Shown: in pieces, positions 1 to 9,351 of the stretch
How positions within the stretch are numbered: the first letter of the stretch is position 1
How the letters are laid out: every line of letters begins with the position of its first letter
DNA from: Algoriphagus sp.
Lineage (GTDB): Bacteria; Bacteroidota; Bacteroidia; Cytophagales; Cyclobacteriaceae
DNA length: 45,306 nucleotides
Assembly: GCF_024305035.1 (NCBI RefSeq)
Contig: NZ_JAMWZB010000002.1
Coordinates: 1 to 45,306 of the forward strand
Reading direction: 5' to 3'
Notes under the pieces: generated by a model
The model's database searches: none
Seen by the model: only the letters and a program-made list of their open reading frames with translations
Told to the model about the DNA's origin: nothing
Position numbers and translations under genes: made by a program

Positions 1-62
1 CATTGGATGATACGTATCGAGCTAAAATCCTTAAAATCTAAAAGCGATTTCCCTGGCGGAAT
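1..62 (-). other. Window edge downstream of the receiver operon
   Basis: No complete gene fits here. On the minus strand an ATG lies at 3..1 and could begin a further gene running off the left edge, which would extend the signalling operon. No hairpin-plus-T-run terminator is visible after the stop codon at 63-65. Confidence 0.2.
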
Positions 63-467
63 CTACGCTTTTTCGATTTTTTCCTGGATGGATTTAAGCA
101 TTACCTGAATGATGGAAAAAGTAATCGGCTTTTCAAAAAACTTGATCACATTGGGATACCGAGTGGCTAATCCATGATTGGTTGAGTCAACTGAGGAAGT
201 GATCAATATAATTTTGGAAGGGTCTTTAGTTTTTTCGATCACCGATAAAAAATCCCACCCGGTCATATCCTTTAAATTTATATCGACTAGCAAAAAACGG
301 TTTTCGCTTTTTGGGTTTTCGCCCAAATATTGAAGTGCCTGCTCTCCGGATTTAAATTCTTTGATGTCAAGGCTAGGGTCTGCTTTTAGGAACATCCGGT
401 GAAGAATCATTAGCAATACTTCATCATCGTCTACTAATAAAAGTTCGAGTTTATTTTTCGTCTGCAT
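63..467 (-). CDS. Single-domain response regulator (CheY-like receiver)
   Basis: A stand-alone phosphorylation receiver of 134 residues. The acidic pocket is D13-D15 (VDDDE), the predicted phospho-acceptor is D62 in LLVDINL, the switch Thr/Ser follows IILIT (T90) and the conserved Lys is K113 in FEKP. There is no output domain after the receiver, so it must act by protein contact or as an intermediate in a phosphorelay. Its start overlaps the end of the upstream REC-PAS gene by 17 bases, making it the last gene of a five-gene minus-strand operon that starts at 8233. The phosphodonor is presumably one of the two operon kinases (inference). Confidence 0.9.
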   Translation of the reverse strand: MQTKNKLELLLVDDDEVLLMILHRMFLKADPSLDIKEFKSGEQALQYLGENPKSENRFLLVDINLKDMTGWDFLSVIEKTKDPSKIILITSSVDSTNHGLATRYPNVIKFFEKPITFSIIQVMLKSIQEKIEKA

Positions 468-1467
468 AGACTATGTTTTCTGATTTTTTGCTGATGTCAC
501 GAATGATTTCATCCAATTCTTCAGCAGATTTTTGGATAAAATCCAAGATTTGTTTGTTTTCTGCGCTGACTTCCATTTCTGTTGATTCCAACAGATTAAT
601 CAACCCCATCATTCGTGCCAAAGGAGCTCTTACCACATGGGATTGGATCCAAGCGATTTCTTTGAAGGTTTTATTCTGTTGTTCAATCGTTTGGATGTGA
701 CGTATTTTATCTGTTATGTCGTTGGCAACGACCATTTTTGCTTTTCGGTCATGGAAAAGGATGGGGGCGGATTCGATTTCGACATCCAAGATTGTTCCCG
801 ATTTGGTGAGATGTCGAAAGAGATTAGAATAAACTACTTTTTCCCTTTTTTCCCCATTTGTTATTTCCTCTAATTTTTGAAGCTGTCCTTTTTCCAACAG
901 ATCTTCCATGGTCATTTGTTTAAACTCCTTCTCCGTGTAGCCATATTTAGTAATCGCTGCCTCATTTACGTCTAAAAATGCAAGAGTGTTTTCCTCATAT
1001 ACCCACATGGGGGAGGGGTTGAGGTGAAAGAGTTCACTGTAGCGTTTTTGGGAATCCTGGAGATCTTCGATGTAACGGTTTCGTTCAATCGCGTAGATGA
1101 CACTTTTGTAGAGAAATGGGGGGGTGAGTTCGTCTTTGAGCAAGTAATCCGAAATACCTAAGGAAAGTGACCTGATGCTAAATTCCAAGTCTGAAAATCC
1201 CGTTAAGGCGATCACAGGAATTCCTTTAGCAAGGCTGATGATGTCTTTTATTAAGTCCTCTCCTGAGTGATCAGGAAGCGAAAGATCCAAAAATATCAAA
1301 TCAAATTCCCCGTTGTTTTTCAGGTTTTCTTGGGCTTTTTCAAAGGTTACCACATGGGTGGTATGAGGGTCAAGGATATATTCTGAGAGATACTCCTCAA
1401 TCAAAACATAGTCGCCAAGATTATCTTCAATGATTAGAAAATTATAGGTTTTGGAGTCTTTCCGCAT
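451..1467 (-). CDS. REC-PAS protein ending in a histidine dimerisation helix, no ATPase domain
   Basis: 338 residues. An N-terminal receiver (about 8-125; phospho-acceptor D61 in FLDLSLPD, conserved Lys in LLKDE) is followed by a PAS domain (about 140-255). A C-terminal helical segment carries the H-box-like motif QSHVVRAPLAR with H277. The protein stops about 60 residues later, without the N, G1 or G2 boxes of a HATPase domain, so it cannot phosphorylate itself by the usual route. A plausible role is phosphotransfer or dimerisation within the relay of this operon (inference). Such REC-PAS-SHxxRAPLA proteins without a catalytic domain occur in Bacteroidota, so this is probably the natural length and not a truncation. 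It starts 4 bases after the Rcp-like receiver gene. Confidence 0.88.
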   Translation of the reverse strand: MRKDSKTYNFLIIEDNLGDYVLIEEYLSEYILDPHTTHVVTFEKAQENLKNNGEFDLIFLDLSLPDHSGEDLIKDIISLAKGIPVIALTGFSDLEFSIRSLSLGISDYLLKDELTPPFLYKSVIYAIERNRYIEDLQDSQKRYSELFHLNPSPMWVYEENTLAFLDVNEAAITKYGYTEKEFKQMTMEDLLEKGQLQKLEEITNGEKREKVVYSNLFRHLTKSGTILDVEIESAPILFHDRKAKMVVANDITDKIRHIQTIEQQNKTFKEIAWIQSHVVRAPLARMMGLINLLESTEMEVSAENKQILDFIQKSAEELDEIIRDISKKSENIVYADEK

Positions 1468-1471
1468 AGGG

Positions 1472-1906
1472 TTAGTTATTAGGTAATTTCACTATACTAA
1501 ACCAAAATTCCTCAATTTTGGAGACGATCAAAATAAAATCATGCACATCTATGGGTTTGATTATGTAGCAGTTGGCATGCTCACTATAGGCCTTAAAGAT
1601 ATCCATTTCTGAGGAGGATGTAGTCAAAATGATAATCGGAATGTGCTTGATCGCCTCGTTGTTTTTGACAATTTCCAAAACTTCATGCCCGTTCTTTTTA
1701 GGAAGGTTGATGTCCAATAAAATTAAATCGGGGAGAAGATCTGGGTTCTGGTGGGCAGTTTTTATCAGGTAATTGATGGCCGCGTCACCATCCCGCTGCA
1801 CGATGACTTCGTTTTTTAATTTGGCCTCATCCAGGGCGTCCAAGGTCAAAACGATATCACCTTCATTATCCTCGATAAGCAATATTTTTACAAGCTGTGG
1901 TTTCAT
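1472..1906 (-). CDS. Rcp1-like response regulator
   Basis: A 144-residue receiver of the type found beside phytochromes and PAS kinases (Rcp1 family). Diagnostic pieces are IEDNEGDI near the N-terminus, phospho-acceptor D65 in LILLDINLPKKNG, ILTTS for the switch residue, ANCYIIKP with the conserved Lys, and the typical C-terminal IEEFW tail. No DNA-binding domain is present. Its ATG overlaps the stop codon of the CHASE kinase gene (1903-1906), an ATGA translational coupling, so the CHASE kinase is its most likely phosphodonor. Confidence 0.92.
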   Translation of the reverse strand: MKPQLVKILLIEDNEGDIVLTLDALDEAKLKNEVIVQRDGDAAINYLIKTAHQNPDLLPDLILLDINLPKKNGHEVLEIVKNNEAIKHIPIIILTTSSSEMDIFKAYSEHANCYIIKPIDVHDFILIVSKIEEFWFSIVKLPNN

Positions 1907-4284
1907 GTTTTGGGTATAGTAAAGAAGATTTCCGTTTGGATACCGACTGTGGATTCTAACCAGATTTCTCCTCCGTGCTGTTTGACTATTTTTTTACAGA
2001 TGGCGAGTCCCATACCACTTCCGGAATATTTTTCTTTGGAGTGAAGGCGTTTTAAGACTTCAAAAACGGTGTCATAGTACTCTTTTTCGATTCCTATTCC
2101 ATTATCCTTGACCGAAAATCGCCAAAAATTTTCAAACTCCTCACCTTTTATCTGAATTATTGGTTTGGTATCTGCCTTAGTAAACTTCAGGGCATTCCCG
2201 ATTAGGTTTTGAAATAGCTGTTGAATGGGAACCTGAATGGCAACAATCTGCGGCAAGGTTTCGATAATTATTTCGGCGTTCTTTTCTTCAATGAGCCGTT
2301 GATTGAGTTTAATTACATTAGTGACGATTAACTGTGTATTAAGTAAGGTCTTGTTTGCAGAGTCAAAACCCATTCTGGAATAATCGAGTAAATCCCCGAT
2401 TAAAACGCTCAGGCGTTTGGCACCATCGACTGCAAAATCGATGTATTGGTTTCCTTTTGCATCGAGTTTATCGGAATAGTTTTTTTGTATTAGAGAAAGA
2501 AAGGAGCTGATCATTCTCAGCGGTTCTCGCATATCGTGAGAAGCTACCGAGGCGAAGACTTTCAGTTCGGAATTGGTAGCCCGCAGTTTTTCATTGAGTA
2601 GCTCCAGCTCTTCCTCTTTGATTTTTTTTTCTGAAATATCAATGTGAGTTCCAAACATCAGCAGGGGTTTGCCCTCATCGGTCCAGCTGAAAACCCGTCC
2701 TCGATCCAAGATCCAAACCCAGTGTCCGTCCCGATGCTTCATTCGGGCTTCACATTGGTAAAAAGGTGCTTTTCCTTGAAAATGAGCTTCCAGCGCAGCA
2801 CCAGATTTTTTCAAATCATCCGGATGTGTATGCTGAATCCAAGTCTGTATAGTAATAGGCTCCAACTCGTCTAAGGTGTAGCCGATCATATTTGCCCATT
2901 CTTCATTAAAAACGGTTTCACCCGTTTGTACATTCCATTCCCAAGTTCCAGCCCCGGTTCCCTCAATAACCCGACTGAGTTGGCTTTTTTCTTTTGCCAA
3001 TTCCAGCTCAGCCATTTTTCGATTGGTAATCTCCTGGATGGCACCGATCATTCGAATGGGTTTTCCCGATTCATCCCGGATGATATAGCCGTTGTCAATA
3101 ATGAAATGATAGTTTCCGGATTTATCTCGAACTCGAAACTCGTATTTCCAATAAATAGAATCACTCTCAAAAGTCTTTTTTAAGTTGGAGTGTACTTTTT
3201 CTCTTTCCTCAGGATGGATCAACTCTAACCAGAAATCAGCCCGAGCTTGTTGATCCTCCTTGGTAAAACCAAAGACTTTCTCAAAGTTGTCGGCACGGTA
3301 AATTTTATTTTTGACCAAATCCCAATCCCAAATTACGTCAGAGGTGGCTAATGTGGCATATTGAAACCGTTCGTTGGATTGGATCAGATCCTTGGATTGT
3401 TCCTTGATTTTTTGATTGAGTTTGGCAGGTTGTGCGGCAAAACTATAGGCTAAAAAACCAAATAAAACCGCGGAGAGAACCCGGATAAACAGTAGCGGAG
3501 ACCACTCTAAAACTGGGAAGGGTTCTAGCTGAGCGATGCTGATTTCCCAATTGGCTGAGGGAATAAATTCTTTTTCAAGGATTCCCTTTTCTTCAGTAAT
3601 TCCAGGGTGAGTGGTAAAAAATATTTCTCCAATAGAATCAGTCTCCGAATTTAGTTTTTGGAGCTGAATTCGGGTATTGGGGATTTTTAATTCTTCAAAC
3701 ACAGGCTGATTCAAAAGATCATCCAGGAAAATAATGGCAGCGGCAAATCCGGTAAATTTTTCAGATTGATAAAGCGGAAGACGACCAACTAACCCTTTCC
3801 CTCCTTGCTTCAGGTTAAGGGGGCCTGCGAAATAAATGTCATTTCGATTAATGGCCTCTAGGGCTTCACCGCGCGTTTTTTCATCAACTAAAATGTCATA
3901 TCCCAAAACAGCTTCGTTACCGTTCAGCGGATAGACGGCAATGATTTTCCCACTGTCCAACAGCTGAACCACATCCACATAGGGGTGACTCTCGAGAATT
4001 TCCCTTCCGGCTTCTTCAAAATTGCTCTCAATTTGATAATTCTGAGAAAAATAGGCCAAGGTTTTGATCGCTCCATTGGCATCGGAAAGTGCGGTTTTGA
4101 TTTCACTACTCAGTTCGGTGAGTTTGGACTTGATTTGCTGCCGGGTAGAGGATACTCGAAGTTGATGCTCTTTGAAAATAATATTGCCCGAAACCAAAAT
4201 AAACACCAGAAAAACAAGGATTCCTACTGCTTTCGGGTTGGAATAAAAACTGGAAACAATTCGATTTTTTGCAACCTCACTCAT
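1903..4284 (-). CDS. CHASE-PAS-PAS membrane sensor histidine kinase
   Basis: 793 residues. TM1 is at about 19-37, followed by a periplasmic CHASE-type sensor (about 75-260, with the conserved segments YPLNGNEAVLGYD and GPLNLKQGGKGLVGR). TM2 is at about 262-284 and two PAS/PAC repeats cover about 310-425 and 435-555. A HisKA domain carries H583 in ASHDMREPL. The HATPase domain shows an N box (QNLIGNALKF), G1 (DNGIGIE) and G2 (GSGMGLAICKKIV), so it should be catalytically competent. Its 3' end overlaps the Rcp-like receiver by 4 bases and its start overlaps the upstream kinase by 8. CHASE domains sense small extracellular ligands in known cases; the ligand here is unknown. Confidence 0.93.
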   Translation of the reverse strand: MSEVAKNRIVSSFYSNPKAVGILVFLVFILVSGNIIFKEHQLRVSSTRQQIKSKLTELSSEIKTALSDANGAIKTLAYFSQNYQIESNFEEAGREILESHPYVDVVQLLDSGKIIAVYPLNGNEAVLGYDILVDEKTRGEALEAINRNDIYFAGPLNLKQGGKGLVGRLPLYQSEKFTGFAAAIIFLDDLLNQPVFEELKIPNTRIQLQKLNSETDSIGEIFFTTHPGITEEKGILEKEFIPSANWEISIAQLEPFPVLEWSPLLFIRVLSAVLFGFLAYSFAAQPAKLNQKIKEQSKDLIQSNERFQYATLATSDVIWDWDLVKNKIYRADNFEKVFGFTKEDQQARADFWLELIHPEEREKVHSNLKKTFESDSIYWKYEFRVRDKSGNYHFIIDNGYIIRDESGKPIRMIGAIQEITNRKMAELELAKEKSQLSRVIEGTGAGTWEWNVQTGETVFNEEWANMIGYTLDELEPITIQTWIQHTHPDDLKKSGAALEAHFQGKAPFYQCEARMKHRDGHWVWILDRGRVFSWTDEGKPLLMFGTHIDISEKKIKEEELELLNEKLRATNSELKVFASVASHDMREPLRMISSFLSLIQKNYSDKLDAKGNQYIDFAVDGAKRLSVLIGDLLDYSRMGFDSANKTLLNTQLIVTNVIKLNQRLIEEKNAEIIIETLPQIVAIQVPIQQLFQNLIGNALKFTKADTKPIIQIKGEEFENFWRFSVKDNGIGIEKEYYDTVFEVLKRLHSKEKYSGSGMGLAICKKIVKQHGGEIWLESTVGIQTEIFFTIPKT

Positions 4285-7200
4285 TGATCTCCTCTCGTTT
4301 TTTGATGGTAAAATAAAACGTACTCCCTTCTCCTAGTTTTGACTTCACCCAGATTTTCCCGCCGTGCATTTCAACGATCTTTTTACAAATTGCTAGTCCT
4401 ATTCCCGAACCGGGATAGTGTTCTTTGAGGTGCAATCGTTGAAAGATGATGAAGATTTTTTCCAAATAGATTTCTTCAATTCCTATGCCGTTATCTTGAA
4501 CTCGAAAACACCAGAAATCCTGATCTTCCTCTACACCTATGGTAATTTCGGGACGGATATTTTTGTTTCGGTATTTGATGGCATTGGATACCAAATTATG
4601 TAGAAGCTGAATCAGCGGACTCTCATGGCCATGAATGACGGGAAGGGCTTGACTGCTGATTTTGGCTTGGGTGTCACGAATTGATTTTTTGTTGAGCAAG
4701 GTAACCTCCTCAAGGATCTTAGTCATGGATACCCAGGTTTTTGCTTCGGAAGAATCTCTGAGTCTGGAGAAATTCAACAAATCTAGGATGATATCCCTCA
4801 TCCGCTTTGCCCCATCTACGGCAAATCGGATGTACTGCTTTCCTTTATCGTCCAGCACCTGGTCGTATTTCCGTTCAATCAATCCTAAAAAGCTAGAAAT
4901 CATTCTGAGCGGTTCTTGAAGATCGTGAGAGGCTACATAGGCGAACTGCTCCAGCTCTCGATTGGAAATCTCCAAGTCGTGATTGGTGTTGAGGAGCTTT
5001 TCGTTCAAAGCTTTAAGCGAATCTTCGTAGCGTTTGCGATGGGAGATGTCTTGGATCGCGCCAACCATTCGGATGGCTGCACCTGATTCATCGCGCAGTA
5101 CGGTGCCTTTATCAATGACGAAAATAGTCTGATCCTTATTGAGAATTCGGTATTCGGATTCAAAGAAACTCTGTTTGGGATCATCTAAGAGTTCATATAG
5201 ATAGGTTTGAACCCGGTCTCTGTCTTCGGGATGAATGGCCCGGAGCCACCTGTTGTGATCTTTTTGTAGCCCAGCAGCCTCTTCACCTAAGAGTCGATTG
5301 AAGCCAACACCCCAATAATGTTCCTTTTTGAGGATGTTCCAATCCCAGATGGCATCGTGCGAGGCATTGGAGATGATCGTAAATCGCTCATTGAATTCGG
5401 CAATTTCTTTTTCGGCTTTTTTCCGTTCGGAAATATCTTGAATAAATACCGAGAGTCCTTTTTTTCGTGGATAGACCGAGACTTCCAGCCAAGCATTGAG
5501 CCAAGGCTCAAAAGAATCGAAACTGATGGGAGTCTGCGATTCAAGCGCTGCGTTGAGGTTTTTTTTAAAAATAGGGTTGAGGTCGTTTTTCAGGACCTCC
5601 CATAGGTTTTCGCCCAATACCTGGTCACGATTTAGCTTGGTGAGGTTTTCGGCTTGATTATTCCAATACGTGATTTTAAAATCCCGGTCTACCGAATAAA
5701 ATGCATCTCCAATACTTTCCAGGATATTGATGTTAGCCTCCAAAGCTTCGGCCAAACGATCCAAGTTTTCTTTTCGCTCGATAGCAAAAGTCAAGTTGGT
5801 GACAATAGACTGGATGTATCCTTGTTCATCCTCAGTCCAAATACGTTCTTCAAAGCAGTCATCAAAACCTACATGGCCGATGTACTTATTATTGGCATAA
5901 ATCGGGACATGAATGATGGATTTAATTCCTTGTTCTTCGAGGATTTTGCGAGTGGGGCCTTCGGCATTTTTGGTCAAAATCATAAATGGTTTGCGTTGAA
6001 GCATATCTTTGACCAAAACCGGATGATCTTTGATGGGAATGGCTTTGTAGTTCAAATTGTCTAGTTCTGAACTGACCTTGCCATTAGTCCATTCATTGTC
6101 CTGCCGTGCAACCAATTCGCCGGATTCATCAAGGAAGATTCTAAAAAAATATGCCCGATCTGCTTTGATGGTTTCTCCCATCAGCTGGAGCGTTTTGTCC
6201 ATGATCGTTTCCCAATTTTTGGCTTCCAAAAAGGACTGGGTAGCCTCTGCTGCCGTTTGAATAAATTGTGTTTTTCGAAGCAGTTCTTCCTCTCGGGTTT
6301 TTTCTTTGGTGATGTCCTGCAGGGCACCGACTATTCGGATAGGTTGGCCGGACTCATCACGTTGGATGGTGGTGTTTTCTTTGACGAAAGCATAAGAACC
6401 GTCCGCTTTTTTGAATCGGTATTCCCCTTCCCATTTGCTTACTTTTGGATTTTTTCGGGCCTCCAGAATGGTTTTCAAGGTTTGCTCCAGATCATCGGGG
6501 TGCACGCAGGATTCCCAAAAGCCCTCATTGACATACTCCATGTCTACTGGATAGCCAAATAGATAATGATAGCCCTTCCCCCAAAAGATTTTTTTTCCGA
6601 GGATATTCCAGTCAAAAATAGCATCCGTAATCGCCTGGGTAGCCAGATGAAACCGCTCGTTACTTATTTTTAGCGCTTGCTCAGCCCAATAGCGATCCGT
6701 TTCGTCGATCACGGTGGAAATCATCAGATCCTGATCCCACAGTGGGATATTTTTGGCCGAAATGATTCGTTTTTCACCTTTTTCCGTGGTAATGCTAATT
6801 TCCTTCCATTCCATTCGTTCCCGATCTCCTGAGTTGATGTCATCGGTGATCATCGTTACCATTTGGGAGCGATAAGCTGGGTCTGGGTAAATGGCTTTAA
6901 AAAAAGTGGTGACGTCTTCAAAAATTGATTTGGGCCAACCATAAATTGCACTGAAGGCTGGATTGATGTAGGTGGCCTGGCCGGTACTGATTTTGTTTAC
7001 AGCGATCCCCAAAGGGATATTTTCCAACGTAGATTCGATGAAATCGTTTCGCTGAATCAATTGGATTTCGATTTCTCGCTGTTTGGTTATATCCTGTACG
7101 GTGCCTCGGAGTTTCTTTTTACCCGTGACGGGGTCTTGGTAAAGCTCTCCTCGCTCGTGAACATGTTTTACTTTTTGGTTTTTTAAGATAATCCGATGGC

Positions 7201-8233
7201 TTTTATCCAAGATGACCTTTCCGGCTATGGCTTCACCTTGATGGTTAAGGTATTCCTCTTTGTCCTCGGGATGGATAGTTTGCTCGAATAAATCTAAGTT
7301 GGGTTGAATGTCGGTTGAAACTTCCCAGATATTATAAATTTCATCAGACCAGAAAATTTCTAAGCTTGCCAGGTCGAGTTCCCAATAGCCGATATTTCCG
7401 ATGGACTGAGCCCGATGAAGTCGGTCTAAAATCTCTTGGGTTTGATCTTCCTCCTGAATTTTTTCAGTGATATCCCGCGCGACAAGAAAAAGGAGTTGGT
7501 TTTCCTGATCCACGGTAATTGACCAGTTAAGATGAACAAGTCTACCATTTTTGTGGACGTATCGGTTTTCAAATTCCCCGATTTCTACGCCTTCTTTGGC
7601 TTTTTTGGAGGTTTCTAAGGTCTTGGCCAAATCAGCAGGGAAGACCAGGTCTTTCATCAGGGTACCCACCAGCTTTTCTCGGTCATACCCTATGATTTTG
7701 GTGCAGGAATTGGAAATATTCAGGATTTTACCTTCCCAATCCAATTCCACTAGCAGGTCTTTTGAAGTGGAAAAAATACTGGTCAGGCTCTTGCTTTTCC
7801 GGATCGCTTCAAGTTCAAGATTGATCTCGGAGGTGATGTCTTTAAAAACCCCGAAGAGTTTAATAAAATTGCCCTCTTGGTCTTTTTCAACGAGTCCTTC
7901 TGAAATCACGTGACGAATTTCACCTGAAGGGCGAATGATCCGTTTTTGAATTTTATAGGCTTGCCCAGTTTTCAAGGAATCCTCATAAGCCTTAGAAGCC
8001 TGATCTCTGTCTTCGGGGTGAATGCAGGAGAGGCCCAGCTCGGTAGAAGCTGTGTTTTTTTGAGGATCAAGCCCTAAAATATTAAAGAACTCATCAGACC
8101 AATGATTTTTGCCCGAACGCAGGTCTACTTCCCAGTGGCCAACTTTCGCTATTTTCTCAATAGCTTGAATCAGCGTTTTTAATTCTTGAATTGACTTATT
8201 CTCTTGGGTTATGGACTCATTTTTTTTTGCCAT
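4277..8233 (-). CDS. Soluble multi-PAS/GAF histidine kinase
   Basis: 1318 residues with no transmembrane segment. Reading from the N-terminus I count about five PAS/PAC units (to about residue 645), a GAF domain (about 650-805, with IIHVPIYANNKYIGHVGF), two more PAS units (to about 1055), a coiled coil, HisKA with H1103 in ASHDLQEPL, and HATPase with NLVSNAIKY, DNGIGIE and GSGIGLAICKKIV. The catalytic part is closely similar to that of the next gene, so the two kinases are paralogues. It is the first gene of the signalling operon. A 41-base gap separates it from the Gfo/Idh gene, so it may also be read from the promoter upstream of 9935. Confidence 0.93.
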   Translation of the reverse strand: MAKKNESITQENKSIQELKTLIQAIEKIAKVGHWEVDLRSGKNHWSDEFFNILGLDPQKNTASTELGLSCIHPEDRDQASKAYEDSLKTGQAYKIQKRIIRPSGEIRHVISEGLVEKDQEGNFIKLFGVFKDITSEINLELEAIRKSKSLTSIFSTSKDLLVELDWEGKILNISNSCTKIIGYDREKLVGTLMKDLVFPADLAKTLETSKKAKEGVEIGEFENRYVHKNGRLVHLNWSITVDQENQLLFLVARDITEKIQEEDQTQEILDRLHRAQSIGNIGYWELDLASLEIFWSDEIYNIWEVSTDIQPNLDLFEQTIHPEDKEEYLNHQGEAIAGKVILDKSHRIILKNQKVKHVHERGELYQDPVTGKKKLRGTVQDITKQREIEIQLIQRNDFIESTLENIPLGIAVNKISTGQATYINPAFSAIYGWPKSIFEDVTTFFKAIYPDPAYRSQMVTMITDDINSGDRERMEWKEISITTEKGEKRIISAKNIPLWDQDLMISTVIDETDRYWAEQALKISNERFHLATQAITDAIFDWNILGKKIFWGKGYHYLFGYPVDMEYVNEGFWESCVHPDDLEQTLKTILEARKNPKVSKWEGEYRFKKADGSYAFVKENTTIQRDESGQPIRIVGALQDITKEKTREEELLRKTQFIQTAAEATQSFLEAKNWETIMDKTLQLMGETIKADRAYFFRIFLDESGELVARQDNEWTNGKVSSELDNLNYKAIPIKDHPVLVKDMLQRKPFMILTKNAEGPTRKILEEQGIKSIIHVPIYANNKYIGHVGFDDCFEERIWTEDEQGYIQSIVTNLTFAIERKENLDRLAEALEANINILESIGDAFYSVDRDFKITYWNNQAENLTKLNRDQVLGENLWEVLKNDLNPIFKKNLNAALESQTPISFDSFEPWLNAWLEVSVYPRKKGLSVFIQDISERKKAEKEIAEFNERFTIISNASHDAIWDWNILKKEHYWGVGFNRLLGEEAAGLQKDHNRWLRAIHPEDRDRVQTYLYELLDDPKQSFFESEYRILNKDQTIFVIDKGTVLRDESGAAIRMVGAIQDISHRKRYEDSLKALNEKLLNTNHDLEISNRELEQFAYVASHDLQEPLRMISSFLGLIERKYDQVLDDKGKQYIRFAVDGAKRMRDIILDLLNFSRLRDSSEAKTWVSMTKILEEVTLLNKKSIRDTQAKISSQALPVIHGHESPLIQLLHNLVSNAIKYRNKNIRPEITIGVEEDQDFWCFRVQDNGIGIEEIYLEKIFIIFQRLHLKEHYPGSGIGLAICKKIVEMHGGKIWVKSKLGEGSTFYFTIKKREEINE

Positions 8234-8274
8234 GTGCTAACAGGTCGGGATGTGGGGTGAGGCTGGTATAGAGG

Positions 8275-9351
8275 TCAGTCCATGGAAATGATTTTTCCGG
8301 TTTTCACGGATTCATCACAGGCAAAGGCAATTTTCAGACTAGTGAGGGCATCCTGTAAATGTTCACTGAGGTCAATATCTTCGGTAATTGCTTTTAGAAA
8401 ATAGGTTTGCTCGCGGTCACAAAGCTCTTGATGGCCGGGTTCATCCTTCATGTCTATCCACTGGTCAGATTTTGTGAACTTGTTTTGCTCATCAATCTCG
8501 GCATGGTGAATTCGGATGGATTCAGTTTTGGTGTGGCTATCTACATGATCTGACTTTCCTTCTGCACCCGCGTCTTTTGCGACGATGGAGACGGCTCCTT
8601 TAGGCCCGAAAACATCTTTGACAAAAAAGGCCGTTTCCGAAATCATCGGTCCCCAGCCTGCCTCATACCATCCAACAGAACCGTCCTCAAATCGAATTTG
8701 AAGCTGTCCGTAATTGTAGTTGTCCTGTGCAATGTCTTCTGTGAGTCTCGCTCCGATTGCCGAAACCGTTAAAGGTTTAGATCGGGTCATTTGACACATC
8801 ACGTCAATGTAATGCACCCCGCAGTCCACAATAGGACTCAGACTTTTCATTAGGTTTCGGTGTACATCCCACATGTAGCCATGACTTTGTTGATTGAGGT
8901 TCATCCGCATGACCAGGGGCTTGCCCAGTTTTTGGGCTTCTTCGATAAACCGAATCCAGGAAGGGTGATGTCTGAGAATGTAACCCACTACCACTTTTCT
9001 GTTTTTTTCTTTTGCTTTAGCGATAATTCGCTCACAGCCAATCACTGTATCTGCCAGGGGTTTTTCTATAAAAACATGGCAATTGGCCTCTAAGGCTTGG
9101 ATTGCAAAATCCTCATGGGTATCTGGATAAGTAGAAATGCAAACTGCCTCTGGCTGGGTAGATTTTAACGCAGTTTCAAAGTCATCAAAGAGGGGATAGG
9201 ATGCCTTCAGCCTCTTATTGAGCATTACCTTGCTTTGGCCGCGAGCTACCAAACCGCAGATTTCAAATTCAGGCATATGATGATAGGCTGTAGCATGGGA
9301 GGCGCCCATGTTTCCACAGCCTACGATCAGAATCCGTAGTGGTTTTTTCAT
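8275..9351 (-). CDS. Gfo/Idh/MocA family NAD(P)-dependent oxidoreductase
   Basis: 358 residues of the family that oxidises or reduces sugar and cyclitol carbons with a nicotinamide cofactor. The Rossmann motif VGCGNMG is at 10-16, the family signature EKP at 96-98 (K97 catalytic in the family), and DCGVHYIDV gives the catalytic-site D176 and H180. There is no signal peptide, so it is cytosolic. Its ATG overlaps the stop of the upstream cyclophilin gene (9348-9351, ATGA), so the two are translationally coupled although no metabolic link is evident. The substrate cannot be told from sequence. Confidence 0.92.
   Translation of the reverse strand: MKKPLRILIVGCGNMGASHATAYHHMPEFEICGLVARGQSKVMLNKRLKASYPLFDDFETALKSTQPEAVCISTYPDTHEDFAIQALEANCHVFIEKPLADTVIGCERIIAKAKEKNRKVVVGYILRHHPSWIRFIEEAQKLGKPLVMRMNLNQQSHGYMWDVHRNLMKSLSPIVDCGVHYIDVMCQMTRSKPLTVSAIGARLTEDIAQDNYNYGQLQIRFEDGSVGWYEAGWGPMISETAFFVKDVFGPKGAVSIVAKDAGAEGKSDHVDSHTKTESIRIHHAEIDEQNKFTKSDQWIDMKDEPGHQELCDREQTYFLKAITEDIDLSEHLQDALTSLKIAFACDESVKTGKIISMD

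Noticed and set aside
5654..6064. Open plus-strand frame of 136 codons inside the large PAS kinase.
   Set aside because: The opposite strand encodes clear PAS and GAF domains; the antisense translation resembles no protein.
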